Origin: Anaerovibrio lipolyticus LB2005
Lineage (GTDB): Bacteria > Bacillota > Negativicutes > Selenomonadales > Selenomonadaceae
NCBI RefSeq assembly: GCF_000621545.1
Contig: NZ_JHYA01000004.1
Span: forward strand, 62,001-126,000
DNA length: 64,000 nt
Direction of reading: 5' to 3'
The notes beneath the pieces were generated by a model, which saw only the letters and a list, made by a program, of their open reading frames with translations, was not told the DNA's origin and did not search any database. Both the position numbers and the translations under genes were made by a program. Shown here one piece after another: positions 50,056 to 58,086 of the stretch. How positions within the stretch are numbered: the stretch's first letter is position 1; every line of letters begins with the position of its first letter.

Positions 50056-50485
50056 CAGTATTTATACAGAGCTGATTTCGGAGCATAGTCGCTCCACAGA
50101 GCATAAACATCATTTGGAATGTCCTAATATGTCTTTAAAGGGCAGAAACCCCAGCTGCGGTGACGAAATAACCTTGGAGCTGCAGGTGGAGGATGGTTAT
50201 ATAAAGGATGCCTCCTTTGTGGGAATTGGTTGTGCAATTTCCCAGGCCTCTACCTCCATTATGATTGACCTTATAAAGGGTGAATCCGTGGCTAAGGCCA
50301 GACATTTGGCCAATCTTTTTCTGCGCATGATTAAGCGGGAGGAGCTGACAGAGGATGAGGAGGAGGAGCTGGATGAAGCCTTCGCCCTGAAGAATATCTC
50401 CAATATGCCCGCCAGGGTGAAATGTGCGGTGCTTTCCTGGCATACACTGGAGGAGGCGTTCAAAGAGGCTGAGGGAATACAGTAA
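50045..50485 (+). CDS. sufU: Sulfur-transfer protein SufU
   Basis: 146 residues from TTG 50045 (AGGAG nine bases upstream), overlapping the sufS end by 11 bases. The three zinc/sulfur-relay cysteines of SufU are present: NPSCGDEITL (about 37), GIGCAISQASTS (about 61) and VKCAVLSWHTL (about 128), as is the SufU-specific insertion region (KGESVAKARHLANLFLRMIKREE) absent from IscU. SufU is the Gram-positive-type partner of SufS. Last gene of the operon; no separate T-run terminator is seen before the palindromic repeat at 50511. Confidence 0.94.
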   Translation: MELDSIYTELISEHSRSTEHKHHLECPNMSLKGRNPSCGDEITLELQVEDGYIKDASFVGIGCAISQASTSIMIDLIKGESVAKARHLANLFLRMIKREELTEDEEEELDEAFALKNISNMPARVKCAVLSWHTLEEAFKEAEGIQ

Positions 50486-50510
50486 ATTCAGTTGTTGATG
50501 ATAAATATAA

Positions 50511-50738
50511 ATAGCGAGGGCATTGCCTCTAGCATGAATCCGTCACTAAAATTTTTTCTTGTTCTCATATAGTGGAAAAAATTACAACTCGCATCGTCCT
50601 TTAAGGACTCGCTCAAACAAGTAATTTTTTCCACTAATATATAGGTAAAACAAGAAAAAGATTTCTTTACGTTCCGGCTTCAACTGCTATCGGCAATTGC
50701 CCTCGCTTATTTTTTGCTATCGGCAATGGCCCTCGCCT
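50511..50738. repeat. Palindromic repeat family, copy A
   Basis: Nearly the whole 200-base segment folds back on itself. Outer arms AGCGAGGGCA-TTGCC (50513-50527) and GGCAATTGCCCTCGCT (50692-50707); middle arms TTTTTTCTTGTT (near 50543) and AACAAGAAAAAG (near 50650); inner arms GTGGAAAAAATTAC (50572) and GTAATTTTTTCCAC (50620), perfect over 14 bp. The central loop carries CTCGC...GTCC-TTTAA-GGAC...CTCGCTCAAACAAG. The right outer arm is present twice in tandem (GCTATCGGCAATTGCC at 50687 and again with one change at 50716). Copies B and C share the core, not the outer arms. Lies between the convergent sufU and thioesterase genes. Confidence 0.75.
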
Positions 50739-50772
50739 TTTCTTTTTGATTGTTATATAACTGACTACGTTA

Positions 50773-51207
50773 TTATTTGCTTTCTGCCAGCAGCTTTCCG
50801 ATGACGAAGAAGCTGCCGCTGGCCTTGCAAAACAGCTTTCCATCCTCATTTTTCAGCTCGCATTCGCACATCATGGTGCGGGAGCCGTTGTGTACCACAT
50901 GGCCGGTGGCAATGAGCTTTTCACCTAAAGGCACGCCCTTTATAAAGCTCATGTTAAAGGACAGGGTTACTACCTTTTTATTGTGGGAAAGGCAGGCGGC
51001 ACCCATAGCAGTATCAGCCAGACTCATTAAGGCGCCACCGTGGGACATTTCATAGAAATTGGTGTGCTTGCGGTCAATTTTCATTTCCAGGGTAACGGAG
51101 CCCTCCTCCACATTGTCCACCCAAATGTGTAACAGCTCCACATAAGGATTTTCCTTGTAAAAAAGTCGCAGATGCTTGGTTAGTCGGTTTACAATACTGT
51201 CTGTCAT
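50773..51207 (-). CDS. PaaI-type hotdog thioesterase
   Basis: 144 residues, a single hotdog domain. Family motifs: GSVTLEMKIDRKHTNFYEMSHGGALMSLADTAMGAA (about 35-70; the HGG-loop and the Asp on the following helix are the catalytic region) and VVTLSFNMSFIKGVPLGEKLIATGHV. It hydrolyses acyl- or phenylacyl-CoA thioesters; the substrate is unknown. Convergent with sufU, divergent from the HAD gene. Confidence 0.85.
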   Translation of the reverse strand: MTDSIVNRLTKHLRLFYKENPYVELLHIWVDNVEEGSVTLEMKIDRKHTNFYEMSHGGALMSLADTAMGAACLSHNKKVVTLSFNMSFIKGVPLGEKLIATGHVVHNGSRTMMCECELKNEDGKLFCKASGSFFVIGKLLAESK

Positions 51208-51322
51208 TTTAATACCTCGCTAAATTTTTCTTATGTCATCTATGGTATAATTACATATTATAGATTAATTATACATCTCATGAACTAATTATACGCCAAC
51301 TGGCTGGAAAAGGAAAAAGTAG

Positions 51323-51958
51323 ATGAAGTATAAGTATTATTTTTTTGATTTTGATTATACCCTGGTAAATTCTGAAAAGGGTATTGTGGAATGCTTCTTG
51401 CGGACCTTGGAGGAATTTAACATACCTGCAAAGCCCTGGGATGAAATTAAGCTGACCATTGGTATGCCCATGATGGATGCCATTACCCAGGTTACGGGAT
51501 TAACTGATGAGGGGGAGAAATATAAATTCCTTTTGTCATATAAAAAATATGCGGCGGAATTAATGACTCCCAATACCCATTTCTTCCCAGACGCCATTGC
51601 CACCTTGAAAAAGCTGAAGGCAGCAGGCTGTACGGTGGCTATTATTTCCACTAAAACCCGTCATCGCATAGAAGAAAAATTTCAGCAGGATGGCCAAACT
51701 CATCTTATTGATTTTATTATTGGCAGCGAGGACACCACTGCCAGCAAACCGGATCCTCAGGGCATCAATATGGCTCTTAAGCGCACCGGAGCAGACACAA
51801 AGGAAGTGCTTTATGTGGGGGACAGTCTTTATGATGCCGGGGCGGCGAAAAATGCCGGGGTGGATTTTGCCGCTGTTCTTACGGGTAACACAAAAGGAGA
51901 AGAATTTGCCTCTTATCCTTCAGTGCAGATAATAAATAGTTTAAGTGAGTTGCAGTGA
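51323..51958 (+). CDS. HAD-superfamily phosphatase (Gph-like)
   Basis: 211 residues. Motif I FDFDYTLVNS at residue 8 (nucleophile Asp and acid Asp), motif II ISTKT (about 111), motif III lysine in TASKPDPQG (about 143), motif IV VGDSLYDAGAAKNAG (about 168). A helical cap follows motif I. Size and motifs fit phosphoglycolate phosphatase or pyrophosphatase-like members; the exact substrate is open. AAAGGAAAAAG serves as ribosome site. The metallophosphoesterase gene follows 34 bases later. Confidence 0.88.
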   Translation: MKYKYYFFDFDYTLVNSEKGIVECFLRTLEEFNIPAKPWDEIKLTIGMPMMDAITQVTGLTDEGEKYKFLLSYKKYAAELMTPNTHFFPDAIATLKKLKAAGCTVAIISTKTRHRIEEKFQQDGQTHLIDFIIGSEDTTASKPDPQGINMALKRTGADTKEVLYVGDSLYDAGAAKNAGVDFAAVLTGNTKGEEFASYPSVQIINSLSELQ

Positions 51959-51992
51959 TTTTCTATTTTTCCATGAAATGGGAGATAAAAAT

Positions 51993-53255
51993 ATGACTTC
52001 AAAAATAAACAGGCGGTCATTTTTAAAGGTCTTTTTTACAGGCATTGTGTCAGCGATAATGGGGAAATTCAATAAATCCTCTGCTGCAGCGGCAGGCACG
52101 GATATTTATATGCCCCGCCAGATTGTAACAAAGGACAGCACCACTTCCAGAACCATTATGTGGCATTCCCGCACCCCACATAATTCCTTGCGGGTAAATG
52201 TAAGGGACAGTGGAGGAAATGTAACCTCTTATATGGGAAGCGGCGGCCCTTTTCAGGATGATGGGGACAGCTTCTATATAAATAAGGTTTTGGTTAATCG
52301 ACTTCAGCCCCAAAGTAAGTACACATACCAGATTGTGCAGGACGGGGCCACAACCCCTTGGTATCCACTGGAAACAGCTGGCAGTAATGCCATGGAGGCC
52401 TTGATTTTCCCTGATTCCCAATGCTCTGATGGCTACGAAACCTGGAGAAAAGTGGCTTCAGGGGCCTTTAATGCCCACCCTAATATTAATATGTTCATAA
52501 ATATGGGGGATCTGGTGGATAATGGTGAGGCGGCCTATCAGTGGCGCCAGTGGTTCAACGCCATCAGTGCCTATATGCCTTCCAAAATATTTGTGCCACT
52601 TATGGGCAATCACGAGACTTATAATCTTAACTGGAAATGCCGTATTCCCCATGCCTTTTTGAATTTCTTTTCGGTGCCGGACAATGGAAGCAATGCCTTT
52701 CAGCGGTATTATTATTCCTTTGATTATGGCCCGGTGCATTTTATTGTGCTGAATACCCAGTTTGAGGAGCTGGACCCTATAAAGCCAGGGCTGATGGAAG
52801 AACAGCTTCAGTGGCTGGTCCAGGATGTGGCGGCTTCAGATAAAACGTGGAAGGTGGTGCTGATGCACAAGGATATTATTAATTATGATAATCTTGACAG
52901 CAGTGAGCCTCTGGCAGATATAGATGAAGTGGGGAAGCGGTTTATGCCATATTTTGATGCGCTGGGAATACATCTGGTTTTTACAGCCCATCAGCATACC
53001 TATAGGCGTCACGGTCATATATATAATTTTGAGCCCTCTGATCGGGGACCGGTGTATATTGATACCGGGGTGGCGGGAAATTGTCGCTACAGTGTACCCC
53101 GTACTAAGAGATTTGATAAAATTATGTTGCCTCAGCCGGAAACGGATAATTATCTGACAATTAATGCCAGCAATAAGGACATAACAGTACAATGTTTTCT
53201 CCCTGATGGACAGTTGGGGGATTCTTTTGTATTGACTAATAGTAAACAAAAGTAA
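51993..53255 (+). CDS. Tat-exported metallophosphoesterase (purple acid phosphatase-like)
   Basis: 420 residues from ATG 51993 (GGGAGAT upstream). Tat signal INRRSFLKVFFTGIVSAIMG at about 5. A fibronectin-like N-terminal domain (about 40-120: SRTIMWHSRTPHNSLRVN, LVNRLQPQSKYTYQIV) precedes the calcineurin-like domain: IFPDSQCSD (about 141), NMGDLVDNGEA (about 170), MGNHETYN (about 203), MHKDIINYD (about 290), TAHQHTYRRHGH (about 331). This two-domain layout is that of purple acid phosphatase-type enzymes acting outside the cytoplasm on phosphomonoesters. Confidence 0.88.
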   Translation: MTSKINRRSFLKVFFTGIVSAIMGKFNKSSAAAAGTDIYMPRQIVTKDSTTSRTIMWHSRTPHNSLRVNVRDSGGNVTSYMGSGGPFQDDGDSFYINKVLVNRLQPQSKYTYQIVQDGATTPWYPLETAGSNAMEALIFPDSQCSDGYETWRKVASGAFNAHPNINMFINMGDLVDNGEAAYQWRQWFNAISAYMPSKIFVPLMGNHETYNLNWKCRIPHAFLNFFSVPDNGSNAFQRYYYSFDYGPVHFIVLNTQFEELDPIKPGLMEEQLQWLVQDVAASDKTWKVVLMHKDIINYDNLDSSEPLADIDEVGKRFMPYFDALGIHLVFTAHQHTYRRHGHIYNFEPSDRGPVYIDTGVAGNCRYSVPRTKRFDKIMLPQPETDNYLTINASNKDITVQCFLPDGQLGDSFVLTNSKQK

Positions 53256-53318
53256 CTAATTTTAAACTTTAGGGTAGTAAAAAGTCCTATTTTTTTTGAA
53301 AAATATTGTTTTTATTAC

Positions 53319-53347
53319 TTGACATGGGTATTTGAGAGCCGTATAAT
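53319..53347 (+). promoter_or_regulatory. Consensus promoter of small RNA candidate 1
   Basis: TTGACA, 17-base spacer, TATAAT; no ORF follows before a terminator. Confidence 0.8.
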
Positions 53348-53353
53348 GTATAC

Positions 53354-53451
53354 ACAAGGTCAGGAGAGGTGGCCTCGTCGTTTTACATAGGGAGATTACG
53401 GCGGACGTCACAGACCTAAGCAAAGGCGGATTTAAATACCGCCTTTTTCTT
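53354..53451 (+). ncRNA. Candidate small structured RNA with terminator
   Basis: Starting about 7 bases after the consensus promoter, roughly 95 bases fold as a three-way junction: closing stem AGGTC/GACCT (53358/53412), hairpin GAGG-tgg-CCTC, and a third arm CGTC...GACG enclosing a purine-rich loop (AGGGAGA). Immediately downstream AAAGGCGG-n9-CCGCCTTT plus a T-run is a strong terminator. No start codon with a ribosome site lies inside. It may be a free small RNA or a riboswitch whose downstream gene has been lost. I compared it by eye with glycine, THF, preQ1, fluoride, purine and T-box signatures and found none. Confidence 0.6.
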
Positions 53452-53679
53452 TTTGCAAAAAATTTGTCAGACAATTCGAAACAATAAAATCATAAGTCAA
53501 TACAAAACAATTATATAGACTCAAAAATGAAATCTGATAGGAATAAGATGAATTGTACAGATTAGCTGTAAACCAGCCAATTCTTTTCTATATAAAATTA
53601 GCTCCTGTTAATAAATAGAAAGGATAACTTAAATTATTCCTTATATTATTCGTATTTCGGAATATAATTAGACCTAGAC

Positions 53680-53708
53680 TTTACAAAAATAAGGTTTCGT
53701 AATATACT
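53680..53708 (+). promoter_or_regulatory. Promoter of the alanine/glycine symporter leader
   Basis: TTTACA, 17-base spacer, TATACT, giving a leader of about 205 bases. Confidence 0.65.
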
Positions 53709-53714
53709 CTTTAA

Positions 53715-53876
53715 TATACATTTTGTATAGTTTGGGCAATGAAGCCCGTAGCCCTAGTATTTGCTGGAGTTGCGGTATTTTGCCCGCAACACTTGATGAG
53801 GTCGAGCTGCTAGCGATGATTGAGTTTAGTGATGCTCACTGAAAAATGGGCTGCTGATACAGTCCATTTTTGTTTT
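53715..53876 (+). ncRNA. Candidate riboswitch/attenuator leader of the symporter gene
   Basis: The leader contains consecutive hairpins GGGC-aatgaa-GCCC, GTTGCGG-n8-CCGCAAC and AGTGA-tgc-TCACT, and ends in an intrinsic terminator AAAATGGGCTG-n6-CAGTCCATTTT with a T-rich tail, 45 bases before the symporter start. GTAGCCC near 53750 can pair with GGGCTGC inside the terminator, giving a possible antiterminator. A terminator in a leader with an alternative pairing is the typical expression platform of a riboswitch or attenuator. No glycine-riboswitch or T-box signature was found. Confidence 0.55.
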
Positions 53877-53920
53877 GCATCTTTTTCAGGTGATGACAAT
53901 TGCTATAGGGAGGATAGGTT

Positions 53921-55363
53921 ATGGATTATGGACTTATAATAAAACAGGTCAATGATTTTGTATGGGGACCTGTCATGCTGGCGTTGCTGGTGGGTACCGG
54001 TGTTTTTCTTACGGTGCGGCTGAAGTTTAAGCCTTGGCTTAATTTGCCATACGCTCTCAAAATGATTTTGGCCAAGAAGGATTCATCAGAGGGTGATGTT
54101 ACTCCTTTCCAGTCACTTATGATTGCCCTTTCTGCTACAGTGGGAACCGGTAATATCGTGGGTGTGGCTACTGCTATGGTTTTAGGTGGACCGGGTGCTT
54201 TGGTGTGGATGTGGATTTCCGCCGCCTTTGGTCTTTCCACCAAATATGCTGAATCCGTTTTGGCGGTTAAGTATCGTGAAAACAATAATAGGGGAGAAAT
54301 GGCCGGTGGCCCTATGTATGCCATGAAAAATGGTATTGGTGGCTTTATAGGTAAGACCATGGCAACCCTGTTTGCGGCCTTTGCCGTATGTGCTTCCTTT
54401 GGAATTGGCAATATGACCCAGGCCAACTCCATTGCCGCTGCCTTTAATTCCAGCTTCCATGTGGATCCGGCCTTTGTAGGTGCTATTCTGGTTATTCTCA
54501 CCATGGTGGTACTCTTTAAGGGTGTTCGCTCCATTGGTGCTGTATCCAGTATTGTAGTGCCTGTTATGGCTGCTTTTTATATGATAGTAACTGTAGTGGT
54601 TATTGTTGCCAATGCCGCAAATCTTCCAGCTGGTGTTGCTGAAATTTTCACCATGGCATTTGCCCCTGAGGCTATGGCTGGTGGTGTGGGCGGTTCCATT
54701 GTGGCTACTATGATGTCAGCCATGCGTTGGGGTGTTGCCCGTGGTGTTTTCTCCAATGAGGCGGGCCTTGGTTCTGCCCCTATTGCGGCGGCTGCAGCCC
54801 GTACAGACCACCCATCCCGTCAGGGCTATGTAAATATGACTGGCACCTTCTTTGATACCATGATTATCTGCGTGCTCACTGGTCTGGTTATTGCCTCCTC
54901 CGGTGCCCTGGGAACCATTGATCCGGAAGCTGGCAAGGCTGTATCCGGCGCTCATCTGACTATTTTGGCTTTTTCCACCGTATTTGGGGAGCATGCCAGA
55001 GTGATTATTTCCTGTTCCTTGGCCCTCTTTGCCTTCTCTACCATTCTTGGTTGGGAGTATTACGGCGAAAAGGCTTTGGAATACCTGTGGGATAATCACG
55101 ACCTCACTGTAATGTACAGAACCGTTTATGCTTTTGTAACCTATATCGGTGCCACTCAGGCCCTGGATATGGTATGGGATTTCTCCGATACTGCCAACGG
55201 TCTTATGGCCATTCCAAACCTTATCTGTCTACTGTGGCTCAGCAAGGATGTGGCCCGGGAATGCTTCGATTATGAGGAGCGGGTAGCAGTTCGGGAGAAG
55301 AGGGGCGAAAAGGTTAATCTTAATCTTGAGTCCACGGACTATGCAAAGAAGAGCTTAATTTAA
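53921..55363 (+). CDS. Alanine/glycine:cation symporter (AGCS family)
   Basis: 480 residues, about eleven membrane helices. AGCS signatures: FQSLMIALSATVGTGNIVGVATAM (about 60-83), GGPGALVWMWISAAFGLSTKYAES (about 88-112), GGPMYAMKNG, and FSNEAGLGSAPIAAAAARTDHPSRQG (about 275-300). It imports alanine or glycine with Na+ or H+. GGGAGG is the ribosome site. The C-terminus is a long basic/acidic tail. Controlled by the structured leader just upstream. Confidence 0.94.
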   Translation: MDYGLIIKQVNDFVWGPVMLALLVGTGVFLTVRLKFKPWLNLPYALKMILAKKDSSEGDVTPFQSLMIALSATVGTGNIVGVATAMVLGGPGALVWMWISAAFGLSTKYAESVLAVKYRENNNRGEMAGGPMYAMKNGIGGFIGKTMATLFAAFAVCASFGIGNMTQANSIAAAFNSSFHVDPAFVGAILVILTMVVLFKGVRSIGAVSSIVVPVMAAFYMIVTVVVIVANAANLPAGVAEIFTMAFAPEAMAGGVGGSIVATMMSAMRWGVARGVFSNEAGLGSAPIAAAAARTDHPSRQGYVNMTGTFFDTMIICVLTGLVIASSGALGTIDPEAGKAVSGAHLTILAFSTVFGEHARVIISCSLALFAFSTILGWEYYGEKALEYLWDNHDLTVMYRTVYAFVTYIGATQALDMVWDFSDTANGLMAIPNLICLLWLSKDVARECFDYEERVAVREKRGEKVNLNLESTDYAKKSLI

Positions 55364-55378
55364 AAATAGAATTTAGAT

Positions 55379-55434
55379 AAAAAAAGCTAGGGTAAATGCA
55401 GTACAAATATGTGCTACATACCCTAGCTTTTTTA
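55379..55434 (+). terminator. Terminator of the symporter gene
   Basis: AAAAAAGCTAGGGTA and TACCCTAGCTTTTTT arms, with an inner GTAC/GTGC stem. Confidence 0.9.
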
Positions 55435-55447
55435 TTGAATAGTTATG

Positions 55448-55655
55448 GATAGCAGAGCGTTTCCTGTAGCAAGAACCCGTCACTAAATTTTTTTCTTTCC
55501 CTCATATAGTAGCAAAAATTACAACTCGCTTCGCCCTTACAGTACTTGCTTCGCTCAAACAAGTAATTTTTACTACTAATACATAGGTAAGGCAAGAAAA
55601 AGAATTTTTAACGCTCCGTGTTCAACTGCTCCAGGAAATCGCTCTACTATCTATC
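55448..55655. repeat. Palindromic repeat family, copy B
   Basis: Outer arms GATAGCAGAGCGTTTCCTG (from 55448) and CAGGAAATCGCTCTACTATC (55632-55651, a few changes). Middle arms TTTTTTTCTTTCC and GGCAAGAAAAAGAA. Inner arms AGTAGCAAAAATTAC and GTAATTTTTACTACT. The loop has CTCGCTTCGCCC...GCTTCGCTCAAACAAG, the family core. The right arm ends directly at the stop codon of metY, so the element fills the gap between two convergent genes. Confidence 0.75.
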
Positions 55656-56942
55656 TCATATTGCCTCTAAAGCCTGCTTCAGATCATCGATAAGGTCATT
55701 TTTGTCCTCAAGACCGCAGGACATGCGCACCAGTCCTGCTGGAATTCCAGCAGCTGTAAGCTGTTCCTCTGTAAGCTGACGATGGGTGGAGGTGGCAGGA
55801 TTCAAACAACAGGTTCTGGCATCTGCCACATGGGTTTCAATGGCTGCCAGCTTTAAATTCTTCATAAAGGTCTCTGCTGCCTTACGGCCACCCTTTAATT
55901 CAAAGGATACCACGCCACAGCCACCCTTTGGCAGATACTTCTGGGCGAGGCTGTTATACTTGTTGCTCTTGAGTCCAGGATAATTTACGGAAACAACCTG
56001 TGGCTGGCTCTCAAGGAATTCAGCTACAGACTGGCCATTTTCCACATGACGGGCCATACGCACATGGAGGGATTCCAGACCGAGATTCAGCATAAAGGCA
56101 CTCTGAGGGGACTGAACGCAGCCCAGATCACGCATAAGCTGAACAACGGCCTTGGTAATAAAGGCTCCCTCCTTGCCGAATTTTTCTGCATAAATAAGGC
56201 CGTGATAGGACTCATCAGGGGCAGTAAGGCCTGGGAACTTGTCCTTGTGGGCTATCCAGTCGAATTTTCCGGAATCGATAATGGCACCGCCTACAGCAGC
56301 ACCGTGGCCATCCATATACTTAGTGGTGGAGTGGGTAACAATATCTGCACCCCACTCTATTGGTCGGCAGTTTACAGGGGTAGGGAAGGTGTTATCCACG
56401 ATAAGCGGTACTCCGTGGGCATGGGCCACCTTGGCGAATTTTTCAATATCAAGAACAGTAAGGGCAGGGTTGGCAATGGTTTCGCCGAACATGGCTCTGG
56501 TATTTTCCTTAAAGGCGGCTGACAGCTCCTCCTCGGAGGCATCAGGGGAAACGAAGGTGGCTTCGATGCCCATTTTTGCCATGGTTACTGCAATAAGGTT
56601 AAAGGTACCACCGTAAATGGAGGATGATGCCACAATATGGTCTCCTGCTTCACAGATATTGAATAGGGCGAAGAAGTTGGCTGCCTGACCGGAGGAAGTG
56701 AGCATGGCGGCACTGCCTCCCTCTAAATTGCAAATCTTGGCTGCTACAGTATCGCAGGTAGGATTCTGCAGACGGGAATAGAAATAGCCAGTGGCTTCCA
56801 GGTCAAAGAGCTTTCCCATATCCTCGCTGGTATCGTATTTAAAGGTTGTGGACTGGATTATTGGAATCTGACGTGGCTCTCCGTTGCCGGGAGTGTAGCC
56901 GGCCTGAACACATCTGGTGTTAATGGAATAATCATTGTTCAT
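55656..56942 (-). CDS. metY: O-acetylhomoserine aminocarboxypropyltransferase (MetY-type)
   Basis: 428 residues from ATG 56942 (AAAAGGGG eight bases upstream). Cys/Met-metabolism PLP enzyme: IPIIQSTTFKYDTSEDMG (about 27), YSRLQNPTCDTVAAKI, TSSGQAANFFALFN, PLP lysine in THSTTKYMDGHGAAVGG (about 202), and SCGLEDKNDLIDDLKQAL at the C-terminus. Length about 430 and the SG-x-A pattern favour direct sulfhydrylation of O-acetylhomoserine to homocysteine over gamma-synthase (about 380). Driven by composite promoter copy 3. Confidence 0.88.
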   Translation of the reverse strand: MNNDYSINTRCVQAGYTPGNGEPRQIPIIQSTTFKYDTSEDMGKLFDLEATGYFYSRLQNPTCDTVAAKICNLEGGSAAMLTSSGQAANFFALFNICEAGDHIVASSSIYGGTFNLIAVTMAKMGIEATFVSPDASEEELSAAFKENTRAMFGETIANPALTVLDIEKFAKVAHAHGVPLIVDNTFPTPVNCRPIEWGADIVTHSTTKYMDGHGAAVGGAIIDSGKFDWIAHKDKFPGLTAPDESYHGLIYAEKFGKEGAFITKAVVQLMRDLGCVQSPQSAFMLNLGLESLHVRMARHVENGQSVAEFLESQPQVVSVNYPGLKSNKYNSLAQKYLPKGGCGVVSFELKGGRKAAETFMKNLKLAAIETHVADARTCCLNPATSTHRQLTEEQLTAAGIPAGLVRMSCGLEDKNDLIDDLKQALEAI

Positions 56943-56973
56943 ATACAAAACCCCTTTTTATCAATATGAAATA

Positions 56974-57021
56974 ATTATAACGCCATTGTTCAATTTTTTC
57001 TTCTAAAAGAAGAAAAAAATT
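56974..57021 (-). promoter_or_regulatory. Composite promoter element (copy 3), upstream of metY
   Basis: Minus strand: TTTTTTCTTCT-n-AGAAGAAAAAA palindrome (56992-57021), then TTGAACAATGGCGTTATAAT with TATAAT at 56974-56979, about 32 bases before the metY start. One base differs from copies 1 and 2 in the block before the -10. Confidence 0.6.
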
Positions 57022-57041
57022 CTAATAATGAAGAAAATGTG

Positions 57042-57074
57042 TAAAAAAAGGCACTGGCCGAAGCCAATGCCCTT
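57042..57074 (-). terminator. Terminator of the PRC-barrel gene
   Basis: GGCATTGGC-ttcg-GCCAGTGCC stem followed by a T-run on the minus strand. Confidence 0.85.
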
Positions 57075-57093
57075 TAAAATTTTAGTTTAAATT

Positions 57094-58062
57094 TTACTGC
57101 ACGTTCAGTGTAAGAGGAACGAACATGTTGGAGAGCTGTGCTCTCTGGATAACTTCCTCAGTGATAGGGTCGCCTTCGTTTACGATAACGACACCAGTTG
57201 GAGAAGTAAGGGTACGGCGGGCAGTCTTGCCAAGGATAAACTTGCGCTGTCTATCAATGGTAGTGTTGTTTGCCGCCTGATGCATGGAATCATGGGCTGC
57301 AACTGGTTCAGGTGCAGGTTCTTCTTCCTTAACCTCTTCAGCTGCTGGCTCTTCCTCTGGCTGAGCCTCCTCTGCAGGAGCTTCCTCCACAGGAGCCTCT
57401 TCAGTTGGTTCCTCAACTACTGGTTCCTCAGCTGCTGGCTCTTCCTCTGGCTGAGCTTCCTCTACAGGAGCTTCTTCCGTAGGAGCCTCTTCAGCTGGTT
57501 CCTCAATTACTGGTGCCTCTGCTGCTGGTTCTTCAACGACAGGAGCTTCCACAGCAACCTCAGTGGATTCAGCAGGAGCTGCACTTAATTCATCAGTTTT
57601 TTTTTCCGAGTCGATGATGGTTACCTGCTTACCAAAAATGGAAATCTGGTCAGAGGTGATTTCAGACAGGCTGCCATCTGATGCTTCGATTTCGCACTTT
57701 TCGATCTTGCCGCCTTCACCGACATAAATCTCAACTACATTACCCTGGATAGTACCGGACTTGGTGATGGCCTTGGTGCCGATAACCTTTACGTTTTCGT
57801 CCATCATGGTCTCATAGTCACCGGCATTCTCAAGGGTGAGAATGGTTTCGCTGTTAACAACGGTTACAGCGTCTTCACCGATAGCTACTACAGAAGAATA
57901 TGGGAGAAGCTTTACGCCTCTGTACCAATCCTCGTCCTCAATAATAATGGCAGCAATGGCACCATTCTTGGCATCAACCAGCAGGCCCTTGCTCATGCCC
58001 AGTTCACGGCCCTCAGTGATACTGATGACTGGCAAACCGATAATTTCTACACTCTTTTTCAT
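57094..58062 (-). CDS. PRC-barrel protein with acidic E/P/A repeats
   Basis: 322 residues. Residues 1-75 are a PRC-barrel (VEIIGLPVISITEGRELG, GLLVDAKNGAIAAIIIED), and a second PRC-like unit follows (about 80-155, VIGTKAITKSGTIQGNVVEIYVGEGG). Residues about 165-265 are a low-complexity region with tandem E-E-A-P-V-E-E-A-Q-P-E-E-E-P-A units of about 31 residues. The C-terminus (about 275-322, KFILGKTARRTLTSPTGVVI, ITEEVIQRAQLSNMF) is a compact conserved tail. PRC-barrels occur in ribosome-maturation and envelope proteins; the function here is unknown. GGGAGG ribosome site; 24 bases after the next gene in the same direction. Confidence 0.82.
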   Translation of the reverse strand: MKKSVEIIGLPVISITEGRELGMSKGLLVDAKNGAIAAIIIEDEDWYRGVKLLPYSSVVAIGEDAVTVVNSETILTLENAGDYETMMDENVKVIGTKAITKSGTIQGNVVEIYVGEGGKIEKCEIEASDGSLSEITSDQISIFGKQVTIIDSEKKTDELSAAPAESTEVAVEAPVVEEPAAEAPVIEEPAEEAPTEEAPVEEAQPEEEPAAEEPVVEEPTEEAPVEEAPAEEAQPEEEPAAEEVKEEEPAPEPVAAHDSMHQAANNTTIDRQRKFILGKTARRTLTSPTGVVIVNEGDPITEEVIQRAQLSNMFVPLTLNVQ

Positions 58063-58086
58063 GGAAAAATCCTCCCTAATGATTTA

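Noticed and set aside
53354-53876. Glycine riboswitch or T-box in front of the alanine/glycine symporter
   Set aside because: Neither the glycine aptamer core nor the T-box antiterminator sequence (TGGnACCGCG) is present.
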